Origin: Mucidula mucida
Lineage: Eukaryota; Basidiomycota; Agaricomycetes; Agaricales; Physalacriaceae
DNA: 64,000 bases
Assembly (NCBI GenBank): GCA_015501055.1
Contig: JADNYV010000074.1
Span: forward strand, 62,001 to 126,000
Reading direction: 5' to 3'
Shown: positions 37,280 through 49,900 of the stretch, in pieces
Layout: the number at the start of each line of letters is the position of its first letter
Numbering within the stretch: the stretch's first letter is position 1
Notes under the pieces: model-generated
The model's database searches: none
What the model was told of the DNA's origin: nothing
What the model saw: the letters and a program-made list of their open reading frames with translations, nothing else
Made by a program: the position numbers and the translations under genes

Positions 37280-38951
37280 CTTGGCAGTGTTTTCATGCTT
37301 TCTACTAATGGGTATCAACACTATAGTCGCGTAACTATAAGCATGCTGAGTTTCAGGCCTTGTACTACTTGTGATGGCTTCCGAGAGTGTGTCGCTTCTC
37401 AGGACTGTAAAGACTCACACGTCCTGACGTTTTCCTCAGAAGCAATACTGAAGCAATGTCTTCTCGGTGTTTAAGCTTGCACTGCACCGGACTTAATGAG
37501 AAAACATCCACGGAGTCGCGATCACCGGTGCCGCTGATCTCCGCTGCTCGATATTGAGTTTTGTGGGTCCGCGCGCAGAACAAAAGGTGTTATCATGACA
37601 GTTCAACGTCTCTTTCTTCATATAATCTGTAGCACTGCCTGCAATGAATCCATTTTTTTGGCTTCTTGGTTCAATGCTAGGCAATTTCGTGTCGGCGATG
37701 GCCGTTCAGGAAGTATGAACACGTTTTCTTAGGCTAGTTGAAATATGAACATCTCATCTAACTGTATTACAAGATAACTTCATAGACGTTTGGACATGCA
37801 TTTTCTTTACTACAAGGCTGCTCGCAACTTGTAACAAATATGCATCCTAGATGATTGCAGAATGCTCGACGCCACAGTGTGGCGTTTGTAGTTATCTATT
37901 GCCAAAAGTCATAGCGGCCTTGGTTCTTACATCACATGCTTTGTGTAACCCTTCTTTGCGCTTTCCACTGAGGGAATCCAAGAAACTCTCAGCAGGAAAA
38001 TGGACTGGATCCCGACCGTATCCCGGGCGCGCCGCTGTTGGCAGCCGTAGCCATCTAGATGAAAAATCAAATGCAAACCATACGAGAAGATGCTACGCAA
38101 AACCTGCAAGTAGACTTCAGACGTCATAGTACAGTATGACGGCAGAAAGATTGCCACTGAGTCGCCGAGGAGGAAGAAACATGGCTCTCGGGAGTCACAC
38201 TATAAACTTCCTCCCAAGTCTCGCAGAGTACGCTAAAAGAGACATGTCGCATGCAAGTAAATTCGGGTCTCATGAGCGCATCGGCAAGATGTTCCCATGG
38301 GACATGGATGGGATCAGACTCTGTAGGCTTGTCAGAGGCGCTAATCGCGATAGAAACATCCTCAAGGCAAGAGAATACGCGGGGGAGGTGAAAGAGACCT
38401 AATATAGAACAAACACGTGTTCACGGGCGACGCTGAAAAGTAAAGAGAGTGTTCCTGCCACTAATGTAACCACGAGCAGGCGGACAAAGGATGATTTGAC
38501 GAAAAATGTTTTTCTGCGCCCTCGGACGAAAGGATTTGGAAACCAGAACATAAGGACGCAAACAAGGTGTGTTTGAGCTTTGAATGTACTCGGGCCGCCT
38601 GGGAGGAGCCACTTGGTCGATTATAGCGTCAATGATTTCCTCAGTCCTATGGTAGCGCGGCGATGCGCCCGGGTGATTTTACATTCATCAAGCCTGGAAA
38701 AAGGTTCAGTGAGCGATAACAGTGCGCACAACGCATGACTAACTTGACTAGAGGTGTAAGTCAAGGTGGGTGGTAAGAAACAACGTTGGACGGCAATTAC
38801 GGGCCGGTGACGGACTTCAAAATCCAAGCTCATGAAGAAGTCTACCCCAGGCTCTACGAGCCAGCCCTCCTCGTCAGCACAGTAAACATTTCCTTATGAA
38901 CGAAATTGGTACATGTCTAAGCCTAGATAAGCGACAGACAATCGTTATACA
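37280..38951. other. No gene recognised
   Basis: This 1.7-kb spacer contains scattered short frames on both strands, none with a domain or joinable exons. Confidence 0.4.
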
Positions 38952-40327
38952 CTAATCCTCAGAGGGGTTGTTCTCAGCAAAGTACTCATGGTTATCGGCA
39001 TTGTCGATGGCACTGTCCGGGTCACTTTTGGCCAGACTCTTGGCGCCAGACTGTCCGTAAACATGATCATCCGTACCACCAATGATAGTGAAGTGCGACG
39101 ACTCGTGGATAAGTGTACCACCCTATAAATCCAGAGTCAGTTGCTGTAGCGACTCGCAGTAAACAGATAGATGTACCCGAGAATCCGTTCCTGTGGTTGT
39201 TGTGTCCCAGAACACACCTATAGTCACCCGTAGTCAGCCTACTATCAAGCCGCAGCAAGTTCGGTATATAACATACCGCACAGGTAGATGGTCCCAAACC
39301 TGGTCAATCGTCAGCACACGGTTTGACAAGAACACAGAGGGACGTACTGATCGGGGTAGACATACGCGTAGACATCGCTGTCCGTGCAAGTACAGTCATA
39401 TGTGTAGTCCGCATATGGGTGGTCAAGCATGTTGGAATAGTGCTCGGTAACAGTGCTATGGCGACTATCAGTGAACTCTCCAAACCAGGTGACATATCGG
39501 TCGGTTGATGCGGTGTTGGAGTTGAGATACCTGTCGTCGTAGACCGGTGAATATAATTGCACTGAAAAGGTTAGATGCAAGGACATACGACGAGGATTCT
39601 TCGGCGTATGTCTGAGCAGCTGCTGCGGCTTCCACCAAGGTAGATTGTTCATCACTGCTACACCCGTTGTAGTCGATACGTTTCTTCAAGTTGGAGCGAC
39701 GCGCGACAGACAGCTGTCCAGAAATCTTGGCAGTGTGGGTCGATGTCGTCGCCTTGATGGTGGACAACGCGCCACTTTCGTCAACGACGGTGAAGAGAGC
39801 GTTGGGAGAGATGGTGTACGCGGATTCGCCAGACCGCGAGAAGTTGTACGCGTCGCCCACTATAGAATCACGCTTCAGTAAAAATGCTACCTGTCGAATT
39901 ATATGAACATACGATTGTGATCAATGGTGACGGAAGCACCGGGCGCTAGAACTGTGAAAGACGAGTCCGAGTTCTTAGCAGCGACCTGTTCCGGTATGTA
40001 TTTGACCTTGATGCCGTTGAAGGCGGGCACAGCGCCCGACGCGCTAGAGATGCCAAAACTGTTTGTCGCGTACGGCGACAACAGTGACGTTGGCTCGTTG
40101 AGAATCTTCAGAGTCTCATCACCAGTATTGGTGAGGGTAGCGGAAACGCCGAGATTCGCGACATCGACAACCGAATCGACGCCTGTTCAAAATGATTAGC
40201 ATAAACGTCGTCGTCTTGGCTTGCAAGACTTGCCTGACAAAGTAAGGGACAACCCAGGTGCAGCTGAAGCTGTGATCGCAGAGAGAGTGAACGCGGTCAA
40301 GAAAGAGCGCACGGAGGGAGAGAACAT
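38952..40327 (-). CDS. Secreted peptidyl-Lys metalloendopeptidase (M35)
   Basis: This extracellular zinc protease of the deuterolysin family cleaves before Lys. Seven exons (40327-40234, 40182-39913, 39859-39589, 39530-39348, 39299-39277, 39217-39177, 39122-38952) give 350 residues without a frame break. The signal peptide is MFSPSVRSFLTAFTLSAITASA. A propeptide (YIPEQVAAKNSDSSFTVLAPG) ends in the basic SNLKKR, a Kex2-type site before mature IDYNGCSSDEQ. The mature domain shows YVTWFGEFTDSRHSTV, DCTCTDSDVYAYVYP, TIYLCG and the aspzincin active site LIHESSHFTIIGGTDDHVYG (HExxH plus GTxD). It ends NADNHEYFAENNP. Its closest known counterparts are the lysine-specific proteases of Grifola and Armillaria. 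The first intron (40183-40233) is GC-AG with a GCAAGT donor. Confidence 0.94.
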
Positions 40328-41251
40328 TGTTGGCGAGGCTGATGTCTATCTGTGAAATAGGCAGACGTCTTTATAGCATGAACGAATACACCGGGTGATG
40401 TTCGGCATTGGTAACATCAACCCAGTCAGATGTATGGCGATGCTCCAACGGCGCGTGCTGGACAGCCTGGACGATATGGAAAGAGTTTCGTTAGACCCTG
40501 CAAGCAAACGGATTGGGACAACTCGCAGGCTTCTGGTCGCATGAGGACCCCGGGGAAGCGGAGTTTAGCGCGAAATAAGCACGGCGGTACCGCATGGTGA
40601 GCTAATTCTGGGGTGTGTGTGGAGGAGTGCTTCCACAATCAAAGAAGCGCATGGCGGTGAATTCCGCATGCATCTCTATGCATCTCCGGAAGCCGGTCTC
40701 CGATATTTCGTGTGATATATGAAGGAAGCAGCGATAGAAACTTGTTGAACTGTCAGCAGTGCCGTGAAACGCGACAGGCTTCAACATTTGGGACGGTAGG
40801 CGTACCCAGCGTAGGCCGCTAGATCTCGGTCTATAAGCCAGTCGGGCGCGTAGGCCAGACGTAGGCAGAGGTGGAAAAGGCAGCAAATACAGAGGTAGCC
40901 TTGCTTGCCGGCGCCATGCTTCATTCTGGTATTGTAGTAGAGTCGGAAGTCGATCGTATATTTGTTTGTGACAGCTTACACGGTCCATCTTTCTTTCTTT
41001 CTTGTATGCTGTATTGAACAACGAATCTGTACAGCAAGTGAGATGGCCAACGGATGATGTGTGATCCCTATCACCGCCTCATAGAACCTAGCTATATACT
41101 TGTTTCCCCGCTATCAGCTTGACTGAGAACTCATACTGTTGAAACGTAGATGCATATGGCGCGTGAAGACCACGTTCCAGATAAGGGCTATTCAACATGA
41201 AGTGACTAGAGTACTTGTTGCACTGATTGCATCATATTAGCATCAACGGGC
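40328..41251. other. Spacer upstream of protease and MITE
   Basis: No gene is supported. A 139-codon minus-strand frame (40602-41021) has low-complexity composition and no domain. The promoter of the protease gene should lie in the first few hundred bases. Confidence 0.35.
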
Positions 41252-41259
41252 GCAAGAGC
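41252..41259. other. Left 8-bp target-site duplication
   Basis: GCAAGAGC immediately precedes the left terminal inverted repeat and is repeated exactly after the right one. Confidence 0.85.
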
Positions 41260-41297
41260 AGGACCCTGGATAATACACTGACATCGTTGATCCCAAA
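41260..41297 (+). repeat. Left terminal inverted repeat of MITE
   Basis: 38 bases, reverse-complementary to 41730-41767 except at position 19 of the repeat. Confidence 0.9.
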
Positions 41298-41729
41298 TTT
41301 CCCAAAATTTCGTCCTCATGTCCGACAGGCTTAGGCCTTCCGTGTCCGACTTTTCCTCAAGGTTCGGGCCCAAAAATCGCTTCATGTCCGACTTTGGCAT
41401 GAGGGTTCCGCCCAAAATTTCCCGTCAGATGGACCCTTTTCAGATTTTTCCGGGCTGTCTACAACAAGTTTCGATCGCCTGAGCCACCCGAACCGCAAGG
41501 CCTCCCGCTGGAAGAGTTTCCGCTGAGCCAACAGCTACATCCTGGGAGCGCTCAATAGTGGCTGACACCATGTCCGACACCCAGCTGACACCTGGATGAG
41601 GGTTTCTCACCCATCTCGCCCCATGTCCGTACACTGGATGAGGGTAGGCGAGTGGTAGGCGGTGCGGAAAGAGCTCCATGTCCGACTTTTCCTCCAGGTT
41701 TGGGGCAAATTTTGCGTTCTATGTCCGAC

Positions 41730-41767
41730 TTTGGGATCAACGATGTCACTGTATTATCCAGGGTCCT
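41730..41767 (-). repeat. Right terminal inverted repeat of MITE
   Basis: Inverted partner of the left repeat. It ends TTATCCAGGGTCCT directly against the target duplication. Confidence 0.9.
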
Positions 41768-41775
41768 GCAAGAGC
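41768..41775. other. Right 8-bp target-site duplication
   Basis: GCAAGAGC, identical to the copy on the left side of the element. Confidence 0.85.
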
Positions 41776-42435
41776 TTGAGCGCGTTCGGTACTGAACGTA
41801 GACCTTTCAGTCACTCAGACAAATCATACTGTGCTCGACAGATCTCGGTCCGTTCCAGGATAATCTTCTCCCGTCGTCAAACCCTTGATAGCTCTGAGTC
41901 TGGCTAGTATAAGGAATCGGATCAACCGCGCTCACATAGTAAAGGCTCGTGTGAGATCGGAACTACACGAAATACAGTAATCAACTTGGCTAACTCTGGG
42001 CTGAAAGCTATGGCTCGTTGCATACATCAGCGACTGGAATTCGAAGACCGTACGTCTAAATCTACTGGTGTAGTATATACCTTCCCCTTCGATAGAATCG
42101 ATACTATGTAGTTCAGTTCGAATGTTCCTGTCAAGTTGAAGTTGTCCCAATGACAGTAAGGCATCGCGCGTTTGCTGCAAGATCGACTCAAATTATCAGA
42201 ATATATGTGGCCTCCAGTAGAATTGAGACATTGACTGCAATGATTTCGTCCTACCGACTCCCGAGTAAGTTAAGGTAGTTGGTGGATCCGGATATGGCTA
42301 GGACCGAGCCGAGCGCCAATCAGAGAGCGAGAATCACATTCTGATCGCTTTGCCGTCTGTCCGTGGGTGCGTCGGTCGTTGTACTCGCCCATAAAGCATG
42401 GTGCAACTCTTCAACCGACCGCCATCATCCTTCCA
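41776..42435. other. No gene recognised
   Basis: This spacer lies between the MITE and the acyl-CoA dehydrogenase gene and presumably includes that gene's promoter. Confidence 0.4.
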
Positions 42436-44864
42436 ATGGCGACCAATGATCTCAAGCAGTTTACCAAAGACGAAGTAGCTACGGTAGGCGCTGAACGCAT
42501 CAACAAAAACAAGTAACTGATGTTCTGGGTAGCACAACAAAGCTGACGATTTAGTGCGTTCACTTTTATGTACAATCTCATTCAAATGTTGACCGTAGGA
42601 TCCAGTGGGTCGTTATCAACGCCAAAGTCTACAACTTGACGCGTTTCAAGGACATGCACCCCGGTGGTGCCGCTGTTTTGCTGGACGAGGAAGTAGGTGC
42701 GTTCTCGGCGCTTGTGACGCGAAACTTCTGCTGATACCAGTGCAAAAGCTGGTCAAGATGCGACAGAGGCGTTCTTCAGCCTCCATCTGATGGAGGTGCT
42801 CGACAAACCCCAATATCAGCGCTTGCAAGTCGGCGTCATTGCAGGCGAGGAGCCCTCTATACGCGCCCACAGTTTTGGGGCCATCAGCAATGTCCCATAC
42901 GCGGAGCCAACTTGGCTCTCACCCGGCTACCACAGCCCATACTTCACCGAAGTCTGCTGCTCTCACATCGCCACAAACACGTCTTCTGATCCTCACTCAG
43001 AACCATAGGCAGTTCCAACAAGAGGTCCGCAAAATCGTCGATGAATTCATCACACCCGATGCAATGGTACCTTCCCATCCCTCAGCCTTGTTCCAGTGGT
43101 CTGAAATTGTGTCAGATACATGAAGACGATGGTAAACGACCTTCTCAATCCGTGCTTGACAAGATGGCGTATGTGCTAGTTCTGATCTTGTTCGGTATAC
43201 ATTTATCGTGACGCTCCTCTAAGAGAACTCGAGCTACATGCTATGCGATTGGGCCCTGGGAAACATCTAAAAGGTCGCAAACTTATGAATGGTTTGGTAA
43301 AGCCGGAGGAGTTCGACTATTTCCATGAGGCATGTCTCCTTACCTCTTCTTTCAAGCGTCTCTTGAACATTGTTTTCTTGATAGTTGATCATCACTCAAG
43401 AAGTTGCTCGCTGTAATGCTCGTGGATATGGTGATGGTGCGTCACTCTAGAACACTTATCTCCTCCAGACATTGTTGATGTTGCTCTAAAGGTCTCATGA
43501 GTGGAACTGTCATTGGTTTACCTCCCGTTCTCAATTTCGGAAGCGAAGAACTCAAAGCGAAACTCTTACCTGACATATTCGCTGCCAGGAAGTTCATCTG
43601 TCTCGCTGTTTCGGAGGCTCAGGCGGGCAGCGATGTGTTCGGTTTGCAGACGACAGCAGTCAAGACAGAGGATGGCAAGTACTGGATTATTAACGGCACG
43701 TTCGGTTTTTATTTTCGCTTGCAATGCGCCTTACGCGACTATTCATTGAAGGTACGAAGAAATGGATCACCAACGCAACGTGAGTTTATCATCGTTCTCT
43801 TACCACCATCCTGACCACGCACCAGTTTCTCCGATTACTTCACTGTCGGATGCAAGACCGAGGATGGCTTTACAGTTATACTTGTCGAACGTGGCGAAGG
43901 TGTCGAGACACGTCCTATCAAGACAAGCTATTCCAGTTCTGCCGGAACAGGTTTTGTTACATTTGACAATGTCAAAGTGCCAGTGGGAAACACGCTCGGT
44001 GAAGAAGGGGGCGGCATTTTTGTTATGCTCAGGTCGGTTCAGAACGTTATTTGCCTTCTGAGAAACGTGTTAAAGCATTGCAGCAACTTCAATCATGAAC
44101 GATGGGTAATGTGTTGCTCTTCTGCGCGCAGCCAACGCAGTGTTAGTAAGTCGCATTTGCTTCTCGATAGAGCTGCCCTGACATTTGCACAGCCGAGGCA
44201 TGTCTTCAGTGAGGAATTCGGCGCAATGAATCGAAACCAAGTGTTGACGTAGCTACAGATGGACATCGCAACGGAAGGCGTTTGGAAAGCCCTTGAACGC
44301 GCAGGCTGTCATCAGAAACAAAATCGCCGCCATGATATCGAGATGCGAGAGTGAGTTCGCCGACGATTGATAACACGAGTTTAAGCTTATTGGGATGTCA
44401 GGCGTACAAAGCTGGCTCGAGAATATCACGTATCAGATGTGCAACATGGTGCGCTCGTTTTTTCCTCTCCCTTCCCTATTCGAGTCTCAGTCCAGCTTCC
44501 AGTCCTACAGACAGCAATCGACTAAATTAGCTGGGTAAACGGTCTTTGGTAGTCCCTCTGTCATCGGCATTAACCTCCTGCTAGACAAATCGCGTTCTTG
44601 AAGAGCTACTCGACATCATGCGCCCAAGATACGGCGAGAGACGCCGTCCAGATATTTGGAGGGCGCGGTATCACGCAGTCTGGTATGGGCAAGACGATTG
44701 AGCATGTGAGTACGCCAACGGTTTTGCCCCCGTCTATACTCATCAGTCGCTAGTATCACCGTACGGTACCTTTCGATGCATTATTGGGTGGAGCAGAGGA
44801 TGTTCTAAGTGATCTAGGTGTACGGCAAGCTCTTAGGGACATGCCGCAGGATTCGAGGCTTTGA
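42436..44864 (+). CDS. Cytochrome b5 - acyl-CoA dehydrogenase fusion
   Basis: This is a flavoenzyme of the acyl-CoA dehydrogenase family with an N-terminal cytochrome b5 domain, a known fungal fusion. The gene has many introns. The likely start is MATNDLKQFTKDEVAT. The heme domain reads QWVVINAKVYNLTRF, then HPGGAAVLLDEE (heme-ligand HPGG) and GQDATEAFFSLHL. The dehydrogenase part shows ITQEVARCNARGYGDG, GTVIGLPPVLNFGSEELK, CLAVSEAQAGSDVFGLQTT, GKYWIINGT, KKWITNATFSDYFTV, VPVGNTLGEEGGG, NFNHERWVM, GKPLNAQAVIRNKIAAMI and QIFGGRGITQSGMG. The last exon ends at QALRDMPQDSRL. Most junctions join cleanly. The b5 exon 1/2 join and the NGT|KKW junction near 43700 (possibly a GC donor) are uncertain. 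Exact substrate unknown. Confidence 0.85.
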
Positions 44865-45561
44865 GCAATGATATTTTCGCGATGTTCGTGGACTCGACGG
44901 TTTAGTGAGTCCGACGACATCGTCCGAGAGCAATTCTTATACTTCAAACATAAGTCTTCAAAAATAACAGCGTTACACATTACAAGGCCATAGTCATGTC
45001 AGACTCCGTTCGTTGAACGTTGAACGCGTGATGGGCGACAGATATCCAGCTTGTTGGCACTGCGCTTCCATGATTTTCTGTTCGATAGCATGATCTCTAA
45101 TAGCGACTTCCAGTACACCCTTCACAGTGTCGAACCAGGCCCTAAGTAGCATCGTCCTGGGCGTAACGGGTGCTCTTCGTTAAACAATTCGAAAGTGGTC
45201 ATAAATCAGATGAATTTGTCGAAACTTTAGCTTAATTCTGAACAACTAAGCAGCAGATGTCTACGAGTAGGATATCTCTATCGTATCTAGAAACAAAGAA
45301 TGATTTTGCAGAAGGAGAGACTAAACATTAGTATGGGATCTATCATAGAGTATAGTAAGTATGTGGGTAGACAGAAAAGGCGATTGGCCCCAATCAGGAA
45401 TGGTCGGGGTATATCTAGTTCAAATCCTCGAGGCGCCGTTTTCCAGGACGAGTCGGCGGTCCTCGTTCGCCAATACTGGCGCGACGAGTACCATTGCCGT
45501 TGAAATTGTCGAGGCTGAATTGTAAGTAAGTAATCGGACATTCAGAAAATGACAACAAAAT
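44865..45561. other. No gene recognised
   Basis: This spacer lies between two convergent genes. A GTTCAAATCC match near 45418 is not part of a tRNA fold that I can draw. Confidence 0.4.
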
Positions 45562-46901
45562 TCACAAGAGGCGATTCAAGCCTGATTCTGATGCTGCCAT
45601 CCCGAACGTGTCATGGCCAATACCTGAGATGAAATCGACGGTGTCTCCGAAATCGGCAGGGAAGGCGTCTAGGAAGTTATACATCCGCTGACCGCGATTG
45701 GTTCTGTACAGTCCGGGAGTTGAGCATACTAGAAGTAGGCTGACAAGGAGCGAACATCTGACCCAGTTGTATCAGGCCCACATCCGTCTGGATAGTCGCC
45801 AAAGTCGTTCAATCCTCGCGCATACGCAATATGCCTGGATCCGTAGCGAAGGCGGACGCCTAGAGATCCGAGCGTCCTAACATACGTGCGCTCGTAATCT
45901 ATGTTGTAATTGTCCAGCCCATGATGCCAATCATTGTAGGTCGGGCATGAATCAGTTGGTAAAGGCCGTTTAGAGTCCAGCCTTTCAAGGACGTTAACTA
46001 AACGAGAGTTTTGTTAGAGGAGGAAACGTAGACTGACCATACCAATGAACTCGGGTTCGCAGTCCAATAAACAACGGGAACTACAATATAAGGTGAGGGA
46101 CATCCGGAAGTAATCAACGAGAGCCGGCTTACCGTGAAGGAACAGCTCCTTCCCGACTGCAGCATACCGCTGTACCATCTGGGCCCCCATGCTGTGCCCA
46201 GCCACGACGATCTCTCTCATGTTAGGATATGTCCTAACGTCATTGAAATATTGCAGGATCTGATCCAGCGCATCGTACGAGGAAACATTGTGGCCTTGAG
46301 GATAGATACCGGTCCCGCCAAAAGACCAAGAGACGTCTACAGAGGGCGTTAGATCTCTGGTGCATCAAATGATCTACTCAACGGACCATCCCAGGTAACA
46401 ATGTCAGACCGCTCTAAATTGTTCCTCGTGCTTGTGAAGTAAGGCGCCATCAGAGCGACAGAGTCTTGATTCACGTCGGGATTTAGCTGGGTCGCTTTGT
46501 TGAGAGCTGATGTCGAGATCATGGGCGACAGTTCTCAACAAATTTGGAGATGGATTCCACATACCGTCACGCATCGCGGCGAAATAGCCATCGGAGCCAC
46601 CGTTGGCTCCGTGAATATAAAGAACGGCCCGTTGTACCTGTTGTCCGTGCGCGCATTAGTACGTGCCCAGTGGCGCTCATGATAGAACGGTCACCTGAGT
46701 GGTATCCTGGCGTTTTCCGTTTGGGAACGAGAAGTAGTTCAGCAATGTAACGTTGCCTCCAGTATTGTCCTTGATGTTGAAGTACGCAAGCTCAGCACCA
46801 GCGACAGACGGAAGTTCTGGTACTGCGACACGTCGACCGGCATATTGCTGTGCGCACACGAAGGATGTAAAGAGTGTGGTGTAAATGAGCGACAGAAGCA
46901 T
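45562..46901 (-). CDS. Secreted alpha/beta hydrolase
   Basis: This is a predicted extracellular serine hydrolase. The first exon starts MLLSLIYTTLFTSFVCAQ, a signal peptide, followed by YAGRRVAVPELPSVAGAELAYF. After an intron (GTGACC...CAACAG) comes QRAVLYIHGANGGSDGYFAAMRD (oxyanion-hole HGANGG). Downstream are YFTSTRNNLERSDIVTWDG, then the nucleophile elbow VVAGHSMGAQMVQRYAA. The C-terminal part contains PLPTDSCPTYNDWHHGLDNYN, then DYPDGCGPDT, and ends FISGIGHDTFGMAASESG, where GHD supplies the likely catalytic His. Exons are separated by short introns throughout. The substrate is unknown; an ester is probable. The chosen start is the Met that begins a convincing signal peptide, although the frame has an upstream ATG. 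Confidence 0.82.
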
Positions 46902-49900
46902 ATTGGGGGGAACGGGAGAATGACGAACTGGATATGCTCGAGGGAGCTTTTGTATCTGTGCCATGCGAGTTCGCTGTCAAGTCGTATCTGTCGGAAGCGC
47001 CTACGGAAACAAAATAGACCGGTTTGATGAAAATCATCACTGAAAAAAAAAGAGTACCACGGATCCGTGTATGACAACGTTTCTGATTGACTTTCGATGA
47101 GTAAAAAGTACTTCGAGTTCTTCAAATGTCAGATGAGAAAAACGAGCGTCGCGCCCTGTGCAATTCTCATCCTGGATACTTGGAAAAACGGACCTCTTAA
47201 TGTTACAGTTTGTCAAAATGGCAAGAATCTAAACCATGCAAGCTATCTGCGAATCTGTGGAGCTGAAGTTGGCGTATATGATGACATTCACAAGATACCG
47301 GACTCACATCACGATGCAGCGTAATGAAACAATATCAAGTCTGAGCGAAAACCTGTACTGGAGCGCTACACCGGGAAATGGAAAAACTGAAACTGTGATT
47401 GCCATACGAAATGTTCAGTACAAGTAAGCTCGATGGCCCCAAGCGGACGAGGAAGCATGCCATCGAAAAGCAAGTCGTTTACAAAATAAACAAGCTCTGA
47501 TTTACCACGAAGGTAAGAAATTTCCAAAAATTGATGAGGCGGGACGATCCACATCTCGACTGCATGAATCCCCGGGAGTAAACGGCCACTCTCGAGTTAC
47601 AAGAACTCCCTCCTACGAATCGGAGGCACCATGTCACTGCCCGTATCTGCTCCTAAGCCAAACGCCCACGACCGAAACAGTCATGAAAGCCGGGCCAACA
47701 GCCACGCAAAAAGGTACCCATCATCCACAAACATCCCGCTCAACAAAGAGCAGCAGCACAAGATATGACATCAACCTTGGCCCGTTGGCGAACTCACTTG
47801 AATGACAAAGACATCCATCCGCCTCGGCCGCTCCTCAGCCCGATCCGTCGCCACACATTCTTTGCCCGTCTTCTTGTACGTCGAAATAGACCGCACCTCC
47901 TAAGACGCAGGAAGCATGTCACATATGCCTCATCTATCAAGAAACGCGTCCTCCCGAGTCATCATTCTCATCACGAGACAGCCATGCAGCATTTCCGCGC
48001 TCCTCGTCGAATCCGTAGACTGTTTCCCAGCACTCGAGAACGTATCTCTATTGAAGCATCCCGAAGGAGCCTCAATTGCCGGGGAGAACAACAGACTCAA
48101 CGGAGAATACGCGAAGCCGACAACATGACCGCCAGGTAAATTGAACAACAGTCGACAAGGCATGCCCCCGACGATTCATCGATATATGCGGTGCTCCCTA
48201 TAGTCAAAGGAAATATTAAACAGGTCATTCCATAGAAGATCGGAGTCAAAAGAAGATGGCGACAGCTCAAGGGACTGTGATCTTCGCGGCGCTCAAGGAA
48301 GCAGACAAATATATCCAGTCAAATAAGCGGACTGCCAACTGGTACGAGGACCAAGGCATAATGTCTTCTGTGATGCAGATGCTGTGTCCAAGCACATCAA
48401 GCGCGACCGAATACAGACAAGCAACACGGCGATAGACTCGCATCTCGCCATCCTGTCCTGGATGGGCAAAATCTGGAGGGCAGCCACATCACACCCAGAG
48501 TACAACCAAAATGCCATCCCGAAAGATAGGAAACGCCCACCAAAGTTACTTGCGCTGTACCAAAGCGCGACCACGAAAATCGCCGTCGCATGTTCCCTCC
48601 GCCAATCGCTACTTTCCTGATATATCCTCGTAACTCCATTCCGATGAACCCAACGCATGCAAGATCACTGGTGGCCATGCAGATTTCGATGCGCGCGCCG
48701 GCGCTTTGGAGCCGCCTCTGAGCCGCCGTATGTCTTGCGACGACAGCAAACCCGAAGACGACTCCCTGGCAATCAAGGGAAATCCGCGTGAAAGGTTACC
48801 AGGGTTTGGCTGGGCCAGAGGAGGGGGACACAACGGTCCGGGAGTGCTGAGATTCTGTGTGAGGACTTGTGTCTCCGCAGAGACAGAAACGAGCGTGTCA
48901 CTGGAGACGATGAAACATAGGACAATGGGAGAATAGATGCGGCGAGTGAAGCGGCGAGGATGGTCTCAAAAAGAGACCTGTATGTGGCCCATTGATGCCG
49001 TGTTGTAGACGGCGCGCTGTGCGTAATCGGCTCGATCCCTTGTGAGCGGTCAATATGTCCCGCGACGCGTCTCTGGTTCTTCACTCTAGCGCCTTCCGCC
49101 GTGAAAAAGAACCGTGCGTTTCCGGTATCACCTTCCCTTTTCAAAGAGGAACCTGCCGGAACAAATATGCTCAATGAATCGGGGTCCCGAGGCGACACAT
49201 GCACGGTTCTGTGCGGGGCGGTTGGGAAGGCAGATAGAGCACATGAAGAACTTTCCGGAGACGCGATATAAGACCGCCACAAGAGATGTCATTGCAGACA
49301 AAGGCGCGCGCCGTCCACTGGCACCACCGCAAGAATCCGACCATCAGTTCCTCGTCTCGGGTTGGTCACCCTTCCAACCGACGCGACACGCTGAGTCGTT
49401 TCACAAGTAGAGGGAGAAAATGCAGCACCCCAAAGGTACGTAGGGTTAGAGCACACTCCCATGTCAGACAAGGGAGAGGTTGGCTTCGGTGAAATTGCGT
49501 ATAGCATGGGTTCATCGAAAGGAAAGGGCGTCCGAAGCAGTCCCAGACAGGGAAAGCGCTCTTGGCGGAGATGTCGACGGACGACTTGGGTTGGTGGTAT
49601 GAAGGAGAGCAGCAAAAAGCGCGTCACAAAGGAAAGGGTCAACCGCGTACACACAACCAAACAAGCTTGATGCCGGGATGCCGCCACGCTCTATTTCCAT
49701 AATATTCACAAGAAGAGCGCCTGAGACACGATCGATCGCCAAAAGAGCGCCATGGACTCTTCAACTAAGTATAACGACGTGTTCTCCCTACAATCCGAGC
49801 CATTCACTATGTCAGACGTTGTCCTACTCACGCTTCCAAGCCAGAGTCCACAATTACCCGCGCCTTTGAATTCAAATCGCTCACAGGATATCACGGGTTG

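Larger units (their letters stand above)
41260..41767. mobile_element. hAT-like MITE, 508 bp, non-autonomous
   Basis: A complete miniature inverted-repeat element. It has 38-bp terminal inverted repeats with 37 matching positions, both ending AGGACCCTGGATAATACA at the outer edge. It is flanked by a perfect 8-bp target duplication, the size produced by hAT transposases. The interior has no transposase coding capacity. Seven copies of ATGTCCGAC or a one-base variant occur on the plus strand, starting at 41318, 41342 (GTGTCCGAC), 41384, 41570, 41623 (ATGTCCGT), 41678 and 41721. They may be subterminal transposase-binding sites. Family assignment rests on the duplication length and needs a related autonomous copy to confirm. 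Confidence 0.85.

Noticed and set aside
45400..45440. B-box-like GTTCAAATCC suggesting a tRNA gene
   Set aside because: No A box at the right distance and no cloverleaf stems can be drawn around it.
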